A stretch of DNA of 64,000 nucleotides from Symbiodinium natans (taxonomy: Eukaryota; Sar; Dinophyceae; Suessiales; Symbiodiniaceae). Below the pieces are notes generated by a model, which did not search any database, was not told the DNA's origin, and worked only from the letters and a program-made list of their open reading frames with translations. Shown here piece after piece: positions 1-9,885 of this stretch (positions within the stretch are counted from its first letter, which is position 1; each line of letters begins with the position of its first letter). The stretch covers positions 650,777-714,776 of the forward strand of contig CAJNDS010002435.1 of NCBI GenBank assembly GCA_905221605.1. The letters run 5' to 3'. A program made the translations under genes and the position numbers.

Positions 1-66
1 ACCCTAAACTCTAAACCCTAAACCCTAAACCCTAAGCCCTAAACCCTAAACCCTAAACCCTAAACC
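1..66. repeat. Terminal telomeric array (CCCTAAA)n
   Basis: About nine CCCTAAA units with small variants (CTCTAAA, CCCTAAG) start at base 1. The C-rich strand reads 5' to 3' inward, as expected for a left chromosome end. TTTAGGG is the plant/dinoflagellate telomere heptamer. The array is short, so the assembly may stop inside the telomere or just below it. Confidence 0.85.
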
Positions 67-185
67 CAAACAGGGGTCATGTTGAAGAGGGCGCCGCGAT
101 CTATCGGCCCCCCCCGCCCCCCCCCCGCCCCAAACAAAGGGCCGTGAATTTTAGACAGCTTCCCTGCCGAGGATTTGGAGGTTCA

Positions 186-449
186 TGGTTAAGGGTTTAG
201 GGTTTAGGGTGTAGGGTTTGGGGTTTAGGGTTTAACCAATTTTTAACTGTACTCATAACCCACTCATATGCCGTTAAGTGCTCTAAGTACAGTTACAAGT
301 ACAGTTATAGTTGGTTAAACCCTAAACCCTAAACCCTAAACCCTAAACCCTAAACCCTAAACCCTAAACCCTAAACCCTAAACCCTAAACCCTAAACCCT
401 AAACCCTAAACCCCAAGCCCTAAACCCTAAACCCTAAACCCTAAACCCT
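186..449. repeat. Telomeric tracts in opposite orientations
   Basis: TTTAGGG units (186-234) and a longer CCCTAAA array (313-449) face each other across an AT-rich spacer at 235-312 that contains several GTACAGTTA-like words. The orientation switch means at least one tract is interstitial and not a simple chromosome-end array. Bases 67-185 hold C-rich unique sequence with no gene that I recognise. Confidence 0.8.
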
Positions 450-477
450 GTGAATAAGTACAGCTGTACAATCCAAG

Positions 478-1332
478 GATGCGCCACATGCTCCTGCAGA
501 ACTGCTTCTACTCGATCCTGAGTCGGGGCCTCCTCAAGATCTTCGACTCGCAGTTCGAACCTCCCGACCAGAGCGCTGGAGACAAGGTTGTGGGTAGCCC
601 TAAACCCTAAACCCTAAACCCGAAAACCATAAACCCTGAACCCTAATGACCTTTAAGCCCTGGCTTGTTGAAAGCCCTGGAAGCTCCAAGCTTAAAATCC
701 TCAACCCCAACCTGGGATCTTGAGTTGGAGGGGAAGGCCAACTAAACCCTAAACCCCCTAAACCCTAAACCCTAAACCCTAAACCCTAAACCCTAAACCC
801 TAAACCCTAAACCCTAAACCCTAAACCCTAAACCCTAAACCCTAAACCTTAAACCCCAAACCCTAAACCCTAAACCCTAAACCCTAAACCCTAAACCCTA
901 AACCCTAAACCCTAAACCCTAAACCCTAAACCCTAAACCTTAAACCCAAACCTCGAGACCCTACTGTACCGGTCATAGGATCCCATTCTGCAGGCTCGCC
1001 CCTTTGTGGCTCATCTCGGCAACGCGTCGCGCCGGAGCTTCGAGGTGTGGAGTGGTGGTTTAGGGTTTAGGGTTTAGGGTTTAGGGTTTAGGTTTAGGGT
1101 TTAGGGTTTAGGGTTTAGGGTTTAGGGTTCAGGGTATGTCATGTTCAAACTATTAAGCCCACTGGGAGCAGAGGGCCTCCGCTTCTGACGAGGACCTCAT
1201 CTGCCAAGCTCGCGATCGGGAGGGGCCTCACAGTGTGGCGAGGCTTCTGGGCATCTACGCGCGCAGGATGCGGTACGAGGAGGAGCTAGTGGCCCAGCTG
1301 ATCTTCTTGTGCCCCTGCTGCAGTATCGTCAG
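478..1332 (+). CDS. Three exons of an unidentified gene embedded in telomeric repeats
   Basis: Exons 478-586, 994-1044 and 1193-1332 read through in one frame when spliced (100 codons). Junctions are AAG|G...AAG|GTTG, CAG|G...GAG|GTGT and GAG|G...CAG|GCCG, matching the GT/GC-AG(G) rules of the securely identified genes further in. The first exon contains MRHMLLQNCFYSILSRG, the second FVAHLGNASRRSFE, and the third is rich in charged helix (RDREG...YARRMRYEEEL) and ends in a cysteine-rich LCPCC. I do not recognise the family. Both internal introns contain telomeric heptamer arrays (595-654 plus 743-956, and 1058-1136). An exon at 6014 continues in the correct phase, so this may be one long gene. 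The start codon is unknown; the ATG at 479 is only a possibility. Confidence 0.5.
743..956. repeat. Interstitial CCCTAAA array inside intron
   Basis: About 30 near-perfect CCCTAAA heptamers with rare CCTTAAA and CCCCAAA variants, the longest pure tract in the first kilobase. It lies between the first two coding exons of the unidentified gene. A shorter tract at 595-654 precedes it in the same intron. Confidence 0.85.
1058..1136. repeat. Interstitial TTTAGGG array inside intron
   Basis: Eleven TTTAGGG units in the orientation opposite to the chromosome-end array. They fill most of the 148-nt interval between the second (994-1044) and third (1193-1332) exons of the unidentified gene. Confidence 0.85.
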
Positions 1333-1335
1333 GCC

Positions 1336-1720
1336 GAAACCCTAAACCCTAAAATCCTAAACCTAAACCCCAAACCTTAAACCCCAAACACTGAACCCTA
1401 CACCCTAAACCCCAGGAACGGTAGGTGCCGGAACGTCGCAGCCTGGGGGCCCTGCGTCGAAACACCACCCTAAACCCTAAACCCTAAACCCTAAACCCTA
1501 AACCCTAAACCCTAAACCCTAAACCCTAAACCCTAAACCCTAAACCCTAAACCCTCAAGGCCAGGATAAATAGAAATTGTATGTGTTTCATTACGAGCAC
1601 CACGTACAGTAACCCTTTATCCTTCACGGTGTAAAAAAGCATGACTCTCAGATGGGGATCAGCATTGGCAAACACCCCTGGCCCCCAACCCCCTAAACCC
1701 TAAACCCTAAGCCCTAAACC
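1336..1720. repeat. Degenerate and perfect CCCTAAA tracts with unique spacers
   Basis: Degenerate heptamers at 1336-1410, a clean CCCTAAA array at 1467-1553 and a short tract at 1691-1718. The spacers at 1411-1466 and 1554-1690 are unique sequence in which I see no gene. Confidence 0.75.
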
Positions 1721-1747
1721 TCTCCTACCATATAATTATAAACCTTA

Positions 1748-2110
1748 ATGGTATTCGTGGGCAAGGCCCAAATATTCGTGGGCAAGGCCCAAAGATTCGT
1801 GGGCAAGGCCCAAATATTCGTGGGCAAGGCCCAAAATCCGGATTTTGGGCCTTGCCCACGAATTTTTGGGCCTTGCCCACGAATTTTTGGGCCTTGCCCA
1901 CGAATTTCTGGGGTTGTTGGTTCGTGGGCAAGGCCCAAAAATTCGTGGGCAAGGCCCAAATATTCGTGGGCAAGGCCCAAATATTCGTGGGCAAGGCCCA
2001 AATATTCGTGGGCAAGGCCCAAGTATTCGTGGGCAAGGCCCAAATATTCGTGGGCAAGGCCCAAGTATTCGTGGGCAAGGCCCAAAAATTCGTGGGCAAG
2101 GCCCAAGGCC
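1748..2110. repeat. 21-bp minisatellite with an inverted central block
   Basis: The unit ATTCGTGGGCAAGGCCCAAA plus one base repeats every 21 bp. Four units run forward (1753-1835), three run reversed (about 1843-1907), then nine run forward again (1919-2110). The first junction is a perfect 16-bp palindrome around TCCGGA. Because 21 is divisible by three, the array is open in all six frames with a seven-residue periodicity; that is a repeat artefact, not evidence of a protein. Confidence 0.9.
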
Positions 2111-2112
2111 CA

Positions 2113-4400
2113 CAATGCCCTTGAGACCCTAAACCCTTGAGCCCCTAAACCCTTGAGACCCTACACACTTGAGACCCTAATTAGGGTTTCAGGGCCTCAG
2201 GGCCTGTGTTTAGGGTTTCAGGGCCCAGCGTTTAGGGTTTCAAGGCCTCAGGGCCTGTGTTTAGGGTTTCAGGGCCTCAGGGCCTGTGTTTAGGGTTTCA
2301 GGGCCCAGCGTTTAGGGTTTCAAGGTTTCAGGGCCTCAGGGCCTGTGTTTAGGTTTCAGGGCCCAGCGTTTAGGGTTTCAAGGCCTCAGGGCCTGTGTTT
2401 AGGGTTTCAGGGCCTCAGGGCCTGTGTTTAGGGTTTCAGGGCCCAGCGTTTAGGGTTTCAAGGCCTCAAAGCCTGTGTTTAGGGTTTCAGGGCCTCAGGG
2501 CCTGTGTTTAGGGTTCAGGGCCCAGCGTTTGGGGTTTCAAGGCCTCAAAGCCCGTGTTTAGGGTTTCAGGGCCAGCGTTTTAGGTTGTCAAGGTCTCGGG
2601 CCGTGTTTAGGGTTTCAGGGCTAGGGGCCTGTGTTCAGCGTTTTTTTTTTAGGGTTTCAAGGGCTCAGGGTTTCAAGGCCTCAGAACCTTGTGGTGTTTT
2701 TTTTTTTTTTTTTCAGGGTTTCAGGGCATCATGGGGCCTGTGTTAGGGGTTCAGGGCCCAGAGGCTTTAGGGTTTCAAGGCCTCAGGGCCTGTGTTTAGG
2801 GTTTCAGGGCCTCAGGGCCTGTGTTTAGGGTTTCAGGGCCCAGCGTTTAGGGTTTCAAGGCTTCAGGGCCTGTGTTCAGGGTTTCAGGGCCTCAGGGCCT
2901 GTGTTTAGGGTTTCAGGGCCCAGCGTTTAGGGTTTCAAGGCCTCAGGGCCTGTGTTAGGGTTTCAAGGCCTCAGGGCCTGTGTTTAGGGTTTCAGGGCCT
3001 CAGGGCCTGTGTTTAGGGTTTCAGGGCCCAGCGTTTAGGGTTTCAAGGCTTCAGGGCCTGTGTTTAGGGTTTCAGGGCCTCAGGGCCTGTGTTTAGGGTT
3101 TCAGGGCCCAGCGTTTAGGGTTTCAAGGTTTCAGGGGGCCTGTTGGTTAGGGTTTCAAGGCCTCAGGGCCTGTGTTTAGGGTTTCAGGGCCTCAGGGCCG
3201 GTGTTTAGGGTTTCAGGGCCCAGCGTTTAGGGTTTCAAGGCCTCAGGGCCTGTGTTTAGGGTTTCAGGGCCTCAGGGCCTGTGTTTAGGGTTTCAGGGCC
3301 TCAGGGCCTGTGTTTAGGGTTTCAGGGCCCAGCGTTAGGGTTCAAGGCCTCAGGGACTGTGTTTAGGGTTTCAGGGCCTCAGGGCCGGTGTTTAGGGTTC
3401 CAGGGCCCAGCGTTTCGGGTTTCAAGGCTTCAGGCCTGTGTTTAGGGTTTCAGGGCCCAGCGTTTAGGGTTTCAAGGCCTCAGGGCCTGTGTTTAGGGTT
3501 TCAGGGCCTCAGGGCCTGTGTTTAGGGTTTCAAGGCCTCAGGGCCTGTGTTTAGGGTTTTAGGGCCTCAGGGCCTGTGTTTAGGGTTTCAGGGCCTCAGG
3601 TTTAGGTTTTCAAGGCTTCAGGGCCTGTGTTTAGGGTTTCAGGGCCTCAGGGCCTGTGTTTAGGGTTTCAGGGCCCAGCGTTTAGGGTTTCAAGGCCTCA
3701 AAGCCTGTGTTTAGGGGTTTCAGGGCCTCAGGGCTGTGTTTAGGGTTTCAGGGCCCAGCGTTTAGGGTTTCAAGGCCTCAGGGCCTGTGTTTAGGGTTTC
3801 AGGGCCTCAGGGCCTGTGTTTAGGGTTTCAGGGCCCAGCCTTTAGGGTTTTTCAGGCTTCAGGCCTGGTTTTAGGGTTTCAAGCCTCAGGGGCCTGTGTT
3901 TGAAGGCTCAGGGCCTGTGTTTAGGGTTTCAGGGAATCAGGGCCTGTTTAGGGTTTCAGGGCCCAGCGTTTTTAGGGTTCAAGGCATCAGGGGCCTGTGT
4001 TTTTTTTTTTTTTTTAGGGTTTCAAGGCCTCCGGGCCTGTGTTTAGGGTTTCAGGGCCTCAGGGCCTGTGTTTAGGGTTTCAGGGCCCAGCGTTTAGGGT
4101 TTCAAGGTATCAGGGCCTGTGTTTAGGGGTTCAGGGCCAGGGGCCCAGCGTTTAGGGTTTCAAGGCCTCAGGGCCTGTGTTTAGGGTTTCAGGGCCTCAG
4201 GGCCTGTGTTTAGGGTTTCAGGGCCCAGCGTTTAGGGTTTCAGGCCTCAGGGCCTGTGTTTAGGGTTTCAGGGGGCCTCAGGGCCTGTGTTTAGGGTTTC
4301 AAGGCCTCAGACCCTCAGGGCCTGTGTTTAGGGTTTCAGGGCCCAGCGTTTAGGGTTTCAAGGCCTCAAGGCCTGTGTTTAGGGTTTCAAGGCCTCAACG
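2113..4400. repeat. Telomere-derived satellite with higher-order structure
   Basis: A 2.3-kb tandem array in which each monomer begins with the TTTAGGG heptamer followed by TTCAGGGCC-type sequence. Three monomer classes alternate: 29 bp ending CTCAGGGCCTGTG, 22 bp ending GCCCAGCG, and a 29-bp form with TTTCAAGGCC. A common order gives a compound period near 80 bp. Short T-runs (2641-2649, 2697-2713, 3999-4014) interrupt it. Bases 2113-2170 are CCCTAAACCCTTGAGA-like transition repeats. Confidence 0.85.
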
Positions 4401-5048
4401 CCGTGTTTTTTTCAAGTTTTTCAGGGTTTTTCAAGGTTTTTCAATGTTTTTTAAGGTTTTTCCATGTTTCTTCGGGTGTTTTCCGGGTTTTTCTGAGGAA
4501 GGGCTGCCCCCGCGACCTTTTCACAGCTTAATTTCGGTCAAGGGGGGTCGTATTTTTGGATTTTAAAGGCAAAATAGTCTTTGGAGACCCTCCTTGCCTC
4601 AAACTCCGACCCCCCCTTGAGAGGGAAAGTTTGCGTCAAAAAACACCCCAAATAGAGACCTCAGGCTTGGCCTAGACCCGCAAGGAAAATACGAATTTTT
4701 AGTACTGAAATCGAGGGTTCTGGGTGGCCTCTCATTTTCTGGGTTTTTGTGTTTTTTCAAGTTTTTCAAGACTTTTCCGTGACCTTTTTCACAATGTTTT
4801 TTCATTTTTAAAATTTTTTCAAGGTTTGAGCCTCAGTTTAAGATTTCAAGACCTCACAGCCTCGCGTGGTTTAATATCTCCACCTCCTCGTTTGTTAAGT
4901 GGAAGTCATTCAATTTGTTATTGAACCATCCTAATAAAAAGAAGAAACTTTTTATTGCTTAATGTTATGGGAACTTCGGGTGGGTGGGTATTTTTCGATG
5001 TTCTAAACACAGAGCCTAAACGAGAAACTGCTCGACCAGGAGCTCTTG
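4401..5048. other. T-rich decayed repeat and unique sequence, no gene seen
   Basis: This stretch starts with degenerate TTTTTCAAGG words that grade out of the satellite and continues as unique sequence. I find no exon with a family match or a convincing splice pair. Confidence 0.5.
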
Positions 5049-5457
5049 AACCCTAAACCCTAAACCCTAATCCCTAAACCCTAAACCCCCAGGCCCAGGC
5101 CAGGTCCCAGACCCCAGGCCCCACCAGGCCCGGCCAGCCCCAGCCCCAGCCCCAAAGTCAAAATGACAAAAGCAAAAAAAACAAAACTCGGCAAAACCCG
5201 GCAAAACTCCGGACACAAACCCTTTATAATTTCCATCAACCCTCAAGCCTCAACCCTCAAGCCTCAACCCTCAACCCTCAGCCCTCAACCCTCAGCCCTC
5301 AACCCTCAACCCGCAACCCTCAACCCTCAACCCTCAACCTCAGCCCTCAACCCTCAACCCTCAACCCGCAACCCACCCTCAACCCTCAACCCTCAACCCT
5401 CAGCCCTCAGCCCTCAGCCCTCAACCCTCAACCCTAAACCCTAAACCCTAAACCCAA
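5049..5457. repeat. CCCTAAA and variant CCCTCAA arrays
   Basis: A short CCCTAAA tract (5049-5088) is followed by CAGGCC/CAGCCC-rich sequence and, at 5238-5430, a block dominated by the variant heptamers CCCTCAA and CCCTCAG, closing with true CCCTAAA. The variant block looks like a homogenised derivative of the telomere repeat. Confidence 0.8.
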
Positions 5458-5553
5458 ACCTAAACTCCCAACCCTCTGATGGTTGTTTGCTGTTTTCTTT
5501 CCCGGGAGCAGTCAAGGTATCACTGCCGGAACACCAGGCAGCTCGACTGGCGG

Positions 5554-5765
5554 GTTCTTAGTAGGGAATGAGGGAATGAGGTACCCCATGTGATCCCTTA
5601 AAGGGTATATTTGGCTTTAGGGTGTAGGGTTTAGGTTTAGGGTTTAGGGTTTAGGGTTTAGGGTTTAGGGTTTAGGGTTTAGGGTTTAGGGTTTAGGGTT
5701 TAGGGTTTAGGGTTTAGGGTTTGGGGATACGTCTGGCCCTGATCCCCTCATTCCCTACTAAGAAC
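5554..5765. repeat. Telomeric TTTAGGG array bracketed by 21-bp perfect inverted repeats
   Basis: The 21 bases at 5554-5574 (beginning GTTCTTAGTAGGG) are the exact reverse complement of 5745-5765. Between them lie about fifteen TTTAGGG units (5620-5722). This looks like a small inverted-repeat element, or a hairpin, carrying a telomere tract. I did not find a clear target-site duplication. Confidence 0.75.
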
Positions 5766-5864
5766 CAGGGGGCCCTAGGGTTTGGCAAAAGGGTTCAGAC
5801 TTCGGGGCTTTGGGGGGCCTTCCAGGGGAATTCGGGCTGAAGGATGTTGAGGGTTTACAGGGTA

Positions 5865-6005
5865 AACCCTAAACCCTAAACCCTAAACCCTAAACCCTAA
5901 ACCCTAAACCCTAAACCCTAAACCCTAAACCCTAAACCCTAAACCCTAAACCCTAAGCCCTAAACCCTAAACCCTAAACCCCAAACCCCAAACCCCAAAC
6001 CCTAC
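5865..6005. repeat. CCCTAAA array
   Basis: About 19 CCCTAAA heptamers followed by CCCCAAA variants. The tract runs almost to the splice acceptor of the exon-like segment that begins at 6014. Confidence 0.85.
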
Positions 6006-6013
6006 AGAAGCAG

Positions 6014-6118
6014 GCACTTGGACGCTGCGGTGGTGTTCCGAATCGTGGAGCTGCTGGGGCTGGGCGGCCATCTGCACCGCGAAGTCCGGCCCGAGTTTCG
6101 GCTGCTTCCTTCGATCCG
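6014..6118 (+). CDS. Exon-like segment of unidentified gene
   Basis: After an acceptor GAAGCAG|G the frame reads HLDAAVVFRIVELLGLGGHL followed by REVRPEFRLLPSIR, ending at a possible GT donor (CCG|GTCGG). The residue composition (hydrophobic helix, then basic/acidic) and G/C at third positions are coding-like. Its entry phase matches the exit phase of the exon ending at 1332, which would make 1333-6013 a 4.7-kb intron containing the satellite blocks. Function is unknown and the link is inference. Confidence 0.35.
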
Positions 6119-6634
6119 GTCGGCGGGTGTGTCAAGTTGCGCGAGCGACTCGGAATCGCAGGGGACACGCACGACAGCAGAGCTTGTGAGGCTCCGTCTT
6201 CGGGCCGTATTGGTCCCATGATTGCATATGTGAGGTACGAATAATGAGGACCATGTTGGGGAGTGGGTGCCCAAAGGGACCCTCCCTGATTTTTGGAGCC
6301 ACCCATGTCGTGATATCAAGACCCAAGGTGGCCCCAAGATCTGGGGCCGCCCCAAGATCTGAAACCTTTGCCGTTGCCTTCAGTTGCTCCAAGCCATTCA
6401 CACCCGTCTCAGCTTAGGGACTGGGTAGGCAACCTTTCACCTATTTCTGGCGAGAAAGAATCCTACCATATATACATATATATGTGTATATATATATAGA
6501 TAGATATAAGTAGTGAGCCTTGTTTCGGCTAGGGTCTTCAGCGTCGGCTGAAAACTCCCCAACACGACAGCCGCATTTGCAACAAAAAGGCCGAGACGTC
6601 AAGGGGCTGCTGTTTTTTTATTTTCTTTTCGGTG
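6119..6634. other. Unique sequence with AT microsatellite, no gene recognised
   Basis: Mostly unique sequence. Bases 6467-6508 are an imperfect TATATA/GATA microsatellite. I see no convincing exon. Confidence 0.5.
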
Positions 6635-6902
6635 GGGTTAGGGTTCAGGGTTCAGGGTTCAGGATTCAGGGTTTAGGGTTTAGGGTTTAGGGTTTAGGGT
6701 TTCGGGTTTAGGGTTTAGGGTTTAGGGTTTAGGGTTTAGGGTTTAGGTTGGGGAGGGGAGCCGGTGAGTGGGGAAGCGGTTGACGAGGGTGTAAGAATGT
6801 TGATAAAGAAGAGTGGTCACTTCGGGGAGCCCCTACAAATGTAATTAGGGTTTAGGGTTTAGGGTTTAGGGTTTAGGGTTTAGGGTTTAGGGTTTAGGGT
6901 TA
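6635..6902. repeat. Two TTTAGGG arrays
   Basis: Arrays at 6635-6748 and 6847-6902, both in the G-rich orientation on the + strand and separated by about 100 bp of unique sequence. The first begins with GGGTTCA variants. Confidence 0.85.
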
Positions 6903-6995
6903 ATTGTAAACGCTTGCGCACGCCGCCTCGGCAGCCGGGCCGGCCCCAGGAGGAAAGAGGGTTTCGCAAAAAAAGGGGAGGAAGGGCAGTGGGGT

Positions 6996-7110
6996 GAAGG
7001 GGGGGGGGGGGGGGGGTGGGGGGGGTGGGGGGGGTGGGGGGGGGGGTGGGGGGGGGGGTGGAGGGGGGGGGGGGGGGGAGGGGGGAGGGTCCCACAGGGG
7101 GGGGGGTGGT
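6996..7110. repeat. G-run tract
   Basis: More than 100 bases almost entirely of G, broken by single T or A. The + strand could form stacked G-quadruplexes and the tract is also an assembly-error risk. The long glycine or proline reading frames across it are compositional artefacts. Confidence 0.8.
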
Positions 7111-7484
7111 GTGGGAAGGGTTGGGTTAGGGGATCCGGGTCTGCTTGTTCCAGACGCTTCTCGGCAGGAAGCCGAGGCGAAGATCATGAGTGCGCCAGTA
7201 TGAGAAAGAAAGAAAGGCGCACACTTCGTGCATTCCTGAATTGATTTCATGCATTTTGCTTCGCTTCGTTTATAAATTAAAATTCGGTGAATTCTCTCCG
7301 TTGTTTTTTTGGGCATAGGCGTTTCAGGATACCGGAGGGAAGGTCGGAGGTTTAGGGTTCAGGGCACGTAGCGTCAGAATCCTGATCGGTACCTTCGCCG
7401 CCACCCTCAAACCAAGAATCTTAAGCCCTAAATTCAAAACCATCGACTACAGTGTGGACTGGAGTGTCGATTGGAGCGTTTAAC
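7111..7484. other. Mostly unique sequence with one weak exon candidate
   Basis: Around 7150-7200 a segment after TTGTTCCAG reads either RQEAEAKIMSA or an alternative basic frame, so the frame cannot be fixed. The rest, 7200-7484, is unique sequence without recognisable features. Confidence 0.3.
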
Positions 7485-7870
7485 TCTGAACCCTAAAGCC
7501 TAAGCCCCAAACCCTAAACCCTAACCCTAAACCCTAAACCCCAAACCGTAAACCCCAAACCCCAAACCCCAAACCCCAAACCCCAAACCCCAAACCCTAA
7601 ACCCTAGACCCTAAACCCTAAACCCTAAACCCTAAACCCTCTTCGTTCCAGGACCGCGGAAGCGGCCGACGCGGAGAGCATTTGCTTGGGCTCTGAGTCT
7701 AGGGGCTTCCAAGTGACCAGCCACCCCACCCCCCCACAAGTCAGGGTTCCCGGGTTTAGGGTTTAGGGGTTTAGGGTTTAGGGTTTAGGGGTTAGGGTTT
7801 AGGGTTTAGGGTTTAGGGAAGGTTCCGAGTCAACAATTTAGGGTTTAGGGTTTAGGGTCTCGGGTTGGCT
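7485..7870. repeat. CCCTAAA/CCCCAAA and TTTAGGG arrays flanking an exon-like island
   Basis: CCCTAAA/CCCCAAA heptamers occupy 7485-7640 and TTTAGGG heptamers 7753-7870. The island between them has an acceptor CGTTCCAG|G at 7652 followed by about 20 codons reading TAEAADAESICLGSESRGFQ. It is coding-like in composition but not recognised. Confidence 0.65.
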
Positions 7871-8154
7871 GGTACATGAGGACTTATTGCCTCCAAATAT
7901 GACAAGCTTGATCATCACAAACACACACATACTGAACGTACGTGCACACATCAACACCAACATGCGTACGTACATGCATGCACATGCAAGTGTATGTCTG
8001 TGCCTGAATGTGCATGCATGCGTCTATACTTGTATATTGGAGGAGGTTTAAATATAAGTGGGGAAGCGGGAATGCTGCTTCTCGGGGGCAGAGTCAAGAA
8101 AACATCACGTTAAACGTCGAGAAAGCATCATGTTATGACTTCAGTGCGCATCCC
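7871..8154. other. Unique sequence with CA/TG-rich stretch, no gene seen
   Basis: Contains ACACAC- and GCATGCATG-type words at 7915-8030, with no coding signal I can support. Confidence 0.5.
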
Positions 8155-8360
8155 CCCCTTCGAATGAGCTAACCTTCCAGACTGCCCGCTGTGCATGGGG
8201 CTGTCGCGAATGCATTTTCCGGCCGCTGCAAAATGCGCGGGGCCGTCTCGGGGACACTGGAGGCAATGGAGGTAAGGTAGTGCCACCTCCGGAGGTTCGT
8301 CGTGCACCCCCCCTTCGGTCGAGCTAACCTTCCAGGCTGCCCGCTGTGCATTTTCGGGCC
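8155..8360. repeat. Diverged direct duplication of about 153 bp
   Basis: The word GAGCTAACCTTCCAG followed by CTGCCCGCTGTGCA occurs at about 8166-8196 and again at about 8320-8350, each preceded by a C-run and TTCG. Each is followed by a similar GCATTTTC...AAAATGC segment. The two copies are tandem and moderately diverged. Confidence 0.65.
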
Positions 8361-8629
8361 CCTGGAAAATGCATTTGCTGTGTTCGTTGGGCTCCCACGA
8401 AACGACACACCAAAAATGTTTACTCGACACCCCTACCCTGCTTCTCCAGTGGAAATGCCATTGCTGGCCAGATGTGTACAGGGTGGGACTTGTGAGACGC
8501 AGATTGCTGACGGCCGCGAGCCGAAAGGAACTTCTGCTGTGCAGCTTGTGCCCTGGTTCGCCGATGGTTGTTTAGGGTTTGGGGTTTAGGGTTTAGGGTT
8601 CAGGGTTTGGGTTCAAGGTTGAGCCTGCC

Positions 8630-8968
8630 ATGATTCGCTCCGCTGTCTTGGCTCCAGCTATTGTAGCTTGCCTGCGTGCGTACTTCTCCTTTGTTCGCAT
8701 CTTGGCAGCATTGTGCGCCGCTGCCGCTGAGCCCTAAACCCTAAGCCCTAAACCCTAAACCCTAAGCCCTAAACCCCTAAACCCTAAGCCCTAAACCCTA
8801 AACCCTAAACCCTAAAGCCCGAAGCCTTGTAAATTGCTTGAAGCCCTGAAGTTCTCAGCTCGAAGCCCTCAAACTCCTCAGGCGCTTTCTTTGCGGAGAT
8901 TCTTTGCCTTGGAAGGCTACCGAGGCGCAGTGCACGCCAAGTGGGGGGAGAAGAGCGCAGCAATGTAG
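8630..8968 (+). CDS. Possible small ORF and exon-like end piece, unidentified
   Basis: Two weak candidates. An ATG at 8630 opens 35 codons of hydrophobic, signal-peptide-like sequence (MIRSAVLAPAIVACLRAYF...) that stop at 8737 inside a CCCTAAA tract, the TAA being supplied by the telomere repeat. At 8899-8968, after an acceptor CGGAG|A, the frame reads FFALEGYRGAVHAKWGEKSA and stops at TAG 8966-8968, which would suit a terminal exon. Telomeric heptamers lie between the two (8733-8820). Neither is recognised. Confidence 0.25.
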
Positions 8969-8984
8969 CTTCAACCCTCTAGAC

Positions 8985-9345
8985 CCTAAGCCCTAAACCC
9001 GAAACCCTGAACCCCAATCCCCAAACCCGAAACCCTAAACTCCAAACCCCTAAACCCGAATTAAACCCCAAACCCTAAACCCTAAACCCTAAACCCCAAG
9101 CCCTAAACCCTAAACCCTCAACCCTCAACCCTCAACCCTAAACCCTAAACCCTAAACCCTAAACCCTAAACCCTAAACCCTAAACCCTAAACCCCCCTAA
9201 CTCCCTCCCCCATTCCCTGCTGAACCCGGGGACTCAACGCAGGTGGGCACCTCGGGCCGCGAGGCGCCGGGGGGTGCATGTAGGGTTCAGGGTTTAGGGT
9301 TTAGGGTTTAGGGTTTAGGGTTTAGGGTTTTAGGGTTTAGGTTTG
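8985..9345. repeat. CCCTAAA array followed by TTTAGGG array
   Basis: CCCTAAA heptamers with CCCGAAA and CCCTCAA variants fill 8985-9195. After a 90-bp unique spacer the orientation flips to TTTAGGG (9283-9345). Bases 9346-9728 are unique sequence without a recognised gene. Confidence 0.8.
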
Positions 9346-9728
9346 CAGGGTTGCAGGGTTGCAGGGTTCAGAGTTTTCAGGGGTAGCTCGGGACTTAGAG
9401 GTGGGGCTTAAGGCCATTTAGGTCAAACTCCAGGGCCCCACCCTACACCCTAAACCCGCGAGGGTTCAGGAATTGCAGGGTTTTTGAGGCAGTATGAAAG
9501 GGCTCCCATTCCTTCGTAAAGGGCGTGCCTTCTGAGTATCACCACGACAAGTGCGTTTTTTGGGTCTTCGGGGGTTTTGGGTAGGGGGTTTTACGGCCCA
9601 GGAGACCGCACGCCGACCTAAGGCTTTGCGCCAAAAACTCTGAGTGCCCGACATTTGCAGAGCCTCAAAGACAACCCAAGCTTCCGCATTGTCCTAGAAA
9701 CTCTCCCACGTGTCACACGTCAAGGACC

Positions 9729-9864
9729 TAAAGGAGGGACCCTTAAAAGGGACCTTAGGGGTTCTTTAGGGGTTGCTTAGCTACATAGGGACTATAGAAG
9801 GTGCATATATAGGGGTTCTTATAGGGGAATAGGATTAAGGGTCCCTTCTAGGGGTCCCTCCTTA
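9729..9864. mobile_element. Small inverted-repeat element upstream of the SerRS start
   Basis: Imperfect terminal inverted repeats of about 25 bp (9729-9754 and about 9840-9864; core GGAGGGACCC versus GGGTCCCTCC) enclose some 85 bp, so the whole can fold as a hairpin. It ends 21 bp before the presumed SerRS ATG. It resembles a non-autonomous DNA element; no coding capacity. Confidence 0.55.
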
Positions 9865-9885
9865 TACCCCTTAACAACTAGGGCC

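Noticed and set aside
1714-2140. Six overlapping open frames over the 21-bp minisatellite
   Set aside because: A repeat period divisible by three keeps all frames open; no start or splice context supports a protein.
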